DNA from: Butyrivibrio sp. INlla21
GTDB lineage: Bacteria > Bacillota > Clostridia > Lachnospirales > Lachnospiraceae
Direction: 5' to 3'
Length of the DNA stretch: 64,000 nt
Assembly (NCBI RefSeq): GCF_900116875.1
Contig: NZ_FPCC01000005.1
Coordinates: 124,001 to 188,000, forward strand
Shown here one piece after another: positions 62,679 through 64,000 of the stretch (the stretch's first letter is position 1; each line of letters begins with the position of its first letter). The notes beneath the pieces were generated by a model that had not been told where the DNA came from, ran no database searches, and was given only the letters and a program-made list of their open reading frames with translations. The position numbers were made by a program, and so were the translations under genes.

Positions 62679-63014
62679 TCATATAACTTCTTTAAGCAAT
62701 AAATCCAACTGTTTTGCATAAAAATAGTTTTCCTTAGCATCCATGCTATTTTCATAAAATAAAGCAACTATATGTTCATTATTGTCATATGTTATCACGC
62801 ATTTTGATTTCCCCTGAGTCCATATTCTTGGCAAGATTTGTCCTTCCGTACTAGCAACTAGATTATCAACAGTCCCATAAATAATTAGCTGTTCAAACAA
62901 GTCATATGACTCAAGTTCTAAATCTCTTTTTATAATTTCAAAGCTTTTATTCGACAAATCAGCTCTAGCTACTATTGCAATATTATTTTTTTTGATAAAT
63001 TCATTAATATTCAT
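62679..63014 (-). CDS. Putative immunity protein, unrecognised family
   Basis: A 111-residue acidic-to-neutral protein with no signal peptide; no family was recognised with confidence. It is more AT-rich than the NAD operon beside it. The AGGAGG site overlaps the TAG stop of the 60-codon frame upstream, an arrangement usual for toxin followed by immunity gene. Its position between a toxin-like tail and a PoNi-like gene supports an immunity role by context only. The second of two adjacent ATGs is chosen because the first is too close to the ribosome binding site. Confidence 0.5.
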   Translation of the reverse strand: MNINEFIKKNNIAIVARADLSNKSFEIIKRDLELESYDLFEQLIIYGTVDNLVASTEGQILPRIWTQGKSKCVITYDNNEHIVALFYENSMDAKENYFYAKQLDLLLKEVI

Positions 63015-63022
63015 CATCCCTC

Positions 63023-63205
63023 CTAAAAGCCTGGATCAATCCATACTCCCGGCTCAACTTCTATTAATCTTTCTCCCTTTTCTCTCCAACTCTGAGTTAT
63101 TTCATTTTTCCTTAATATATTCCCATTAGGTTCACTATTAAAAATAGACTTAGCAGGATGTCTGTTGGGAGGACCTGCTGATTCATAGCCCTCTTCTTTT
63201 TGCAA
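63023..63205 (-). pseudogene. Possible toxin C-terminal remnant
   Basis: A 60-codon frame opening at a TTG directly after a TAA stop, with no ribosome binding site. The protein (GPPNRHPAKSIFNSEPNG in the middle, then RLIEVEPGVWIDPGF at the end) looks like the last part of a larger polymorphic toxin or YD/LXG-type C-terminus whose upstream part is gone. The stop overlaps the Shine-Dalgarno sequence of the next gene. It could instead be a small real gene; evidence is contextual. Confidence 0.35.
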
Positions 63206-63275
63206 TTATCAACAAACACCACCAAGTTCCTACCATTCAGGAGGATTCTTGATGGTGTCAAATAAAGCAGTCTCA

Positions 63276-64000
63276 TTAAATATCATTTACAGGAATCTCA
63301 TAAATCGATTTCACATTGCAATCTGTTGGAACTAATGCATAATACTGCTGATCGTTATCAAGGACGAAACTTACTACTTTCATCTTCTCATCTTTGTTCC
63401 AGTAGTTTTTCAGTTCTCCTTCATAATCCTCAAAGTCTTCTTTCCAGTCAATCTGAAGAATATATCTGAGCTCCACGAGTTCAAAAACAATCAGCATTCC
63501 AAGCATTTCTTCTTTCTTCCTATCTTCAGAAAACTCTTCGCATTCAAACCAAACTTCCCTAAGATTGTATTTACTCCAGAACTCATTATCGGAAATAGTA
63601 CTATAATCGCTGATAAGCTCGTTTATTCTATCTTGGAAAATAGGAGGAACAATACCCTCAAGCTCTCTGTTGTTTGTTATTCCATTTGTTGCAACATCAA
63701 GATTGATTTCTTTCTTAACTGGCTTGATTATCTCTATACTATGAGCAGTAATCTCATCATTCTTATAATGAGCAAGATCATATGGATAATTCATATCATC
63801 CTTAAGTTCACTGTCATCAATCCCAAAAAGCTTTGAGATTGCTGCCGCTTCATAAGACCATAGCCCTCTGTAATCTGCCCAGTCTTTGGCAGCCTTAGGC
63901 CATCCCATGTCTGAATGGGCCTTAAGGTAATTTTTCATATAATCTTTAAGCATCTCTTTTGCTTTGGCTTTATCAGTTACAGCTACTTCACATATCGATG
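63276..64000 (-). CDS. PoNi-like (DUF1911) immunity protein fused to an unknown domain (5' partial)
   Basis: The frame is open to the window edge (CEVAVTDKAKAKEM precedes the first ATG at 63953), so the start lies outside. The N-terminal part has the DUF1911 pattern of PoNi immunity proteins: MGWPKAAKDWADYRGLWSYE, then EAAAISKLFGIDDSELKDD, then YPYDLAHYK. About 150 further residues, acidic and aromatic (WFECEEFSEDRKKEE, QQYYALVPTDCNVKS), form a second domain that I do not recognise. PoNi proteins neutralise PoNe DNase toxins. The AT-rich composition suggests recent acquisition. Confidence 0.6.
   Translation of the reverse strand, partial: SICEVAVTDKAKAKEMLKDYMKNYLKAHSDMGWPKAAKDWADYRGLWSYEAAAISKLFGIDDSELKDDMNYPYDLAHYKNDEITAHSIEIIKPVKKEINLDVATNGITNNRELEGIVPPIFQDRINELISDYSTISDNEFWSKYNLREVWFECEEFSEDRKKEEMLGMLIVFELVELRYILQIDWKEDFEDYEGELKNYWNKDEKMKVVSFVLDNDQQYYALVPTDCNVKSIYEIPVNDI

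Overview
The window looks like chromosome of an anaerobic Firmicute, most likely a Lachnospiraceae member (Butyrivibrio or Pseudobutyrivibrio type). The evidence is the moderate GC, strong AGGAGG-type ribosome binding sites, intrinsic terminators after most operons, lipoprotein-anchored ABC binding proteins, an anaerobic Ni-CODH and ATP-grasp/PPDK-type proteins. No rRNA, tRNA, CRISPR array or phage module was seen. No gap between genes exceeds 300 bp.

Layout. 1-2.5 kb: an SGNH-type protein and an MBOAT acyltransferase (surface polymer O-acylation). 2.5-10.3 kb, minus strand: a small membrane protein, PlsC, a 5'-3' exonuclease, a cytidylate-kinase-like protein and a complete branched-chain amino acid transporter (livKHMGF). 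10.5-15 kb: a CotH-like kinase, two unrecognised small proteins and an integral-membrane spermidine-synthase-like protein. 15-20.3 kb: late cobalamin assembly (cobT, an unusual extended cobU, cobS, cbiB, and a divergent cobD-like aminotransferase). 20.2-25.1 kb: CPBP protease, ApbE and the methionine importer MetQNI.

25-45 kb is the centre of interest. A LysR regulator and an amino acid importer are followed by an SsuABC-like importer in an operon with a variant carbon monoxide dehydrogenase. Next comes a nitrogenase-like operon in the transcribed order yezD, nifB-like, nifX-like, nifH-like, cysK, nifD-like, nifK-like, nifX-like. Upstream of it are a Cys/Met-metabolism PLP enzyme, a MalY/PatB-type C-S lyase and a second cysK. 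The sulfur genes lie inside and around the nitrogenase-like genes, NifE/NifN are missing, and conserved operator-like sequences recur in front of the separate operons. Together these suggest a sulfur-scavenging nitrogenase-like reductase, analogous to the methylthio-alkane reductase (MarBHDK) of Rhodospirillum rubrum, rather than a nitrogen fixation system. The function is inference.

45-49 kb: a KaiC-like/PPDK_N fusion protein whose promoter region was hit by an intact IS1634-family element (1,823 bp, 28-bp inverted repeats, 6-bp target duplication). 49-54.5 kb: a polar amino acid ABC operon with a strong operator/promoter, a structured leader with two related hairpins, a deletion scar joining a permease to a transglutaminase, and two AstE-like proteins, one with a degenerate metal site. 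The same 16-bp operator type sits on the livK promoter. 54.5-62.5 kb: MATE exporter, DUF2130 protein, GDSL hydrolase, beta-lactamase-like serine hydrolase, YczE-like protein and an NAD salvage operon. 62.6-64 kb: an AT-rich toxin/immunity remnant region with a PoNi-like protein running off the edge.
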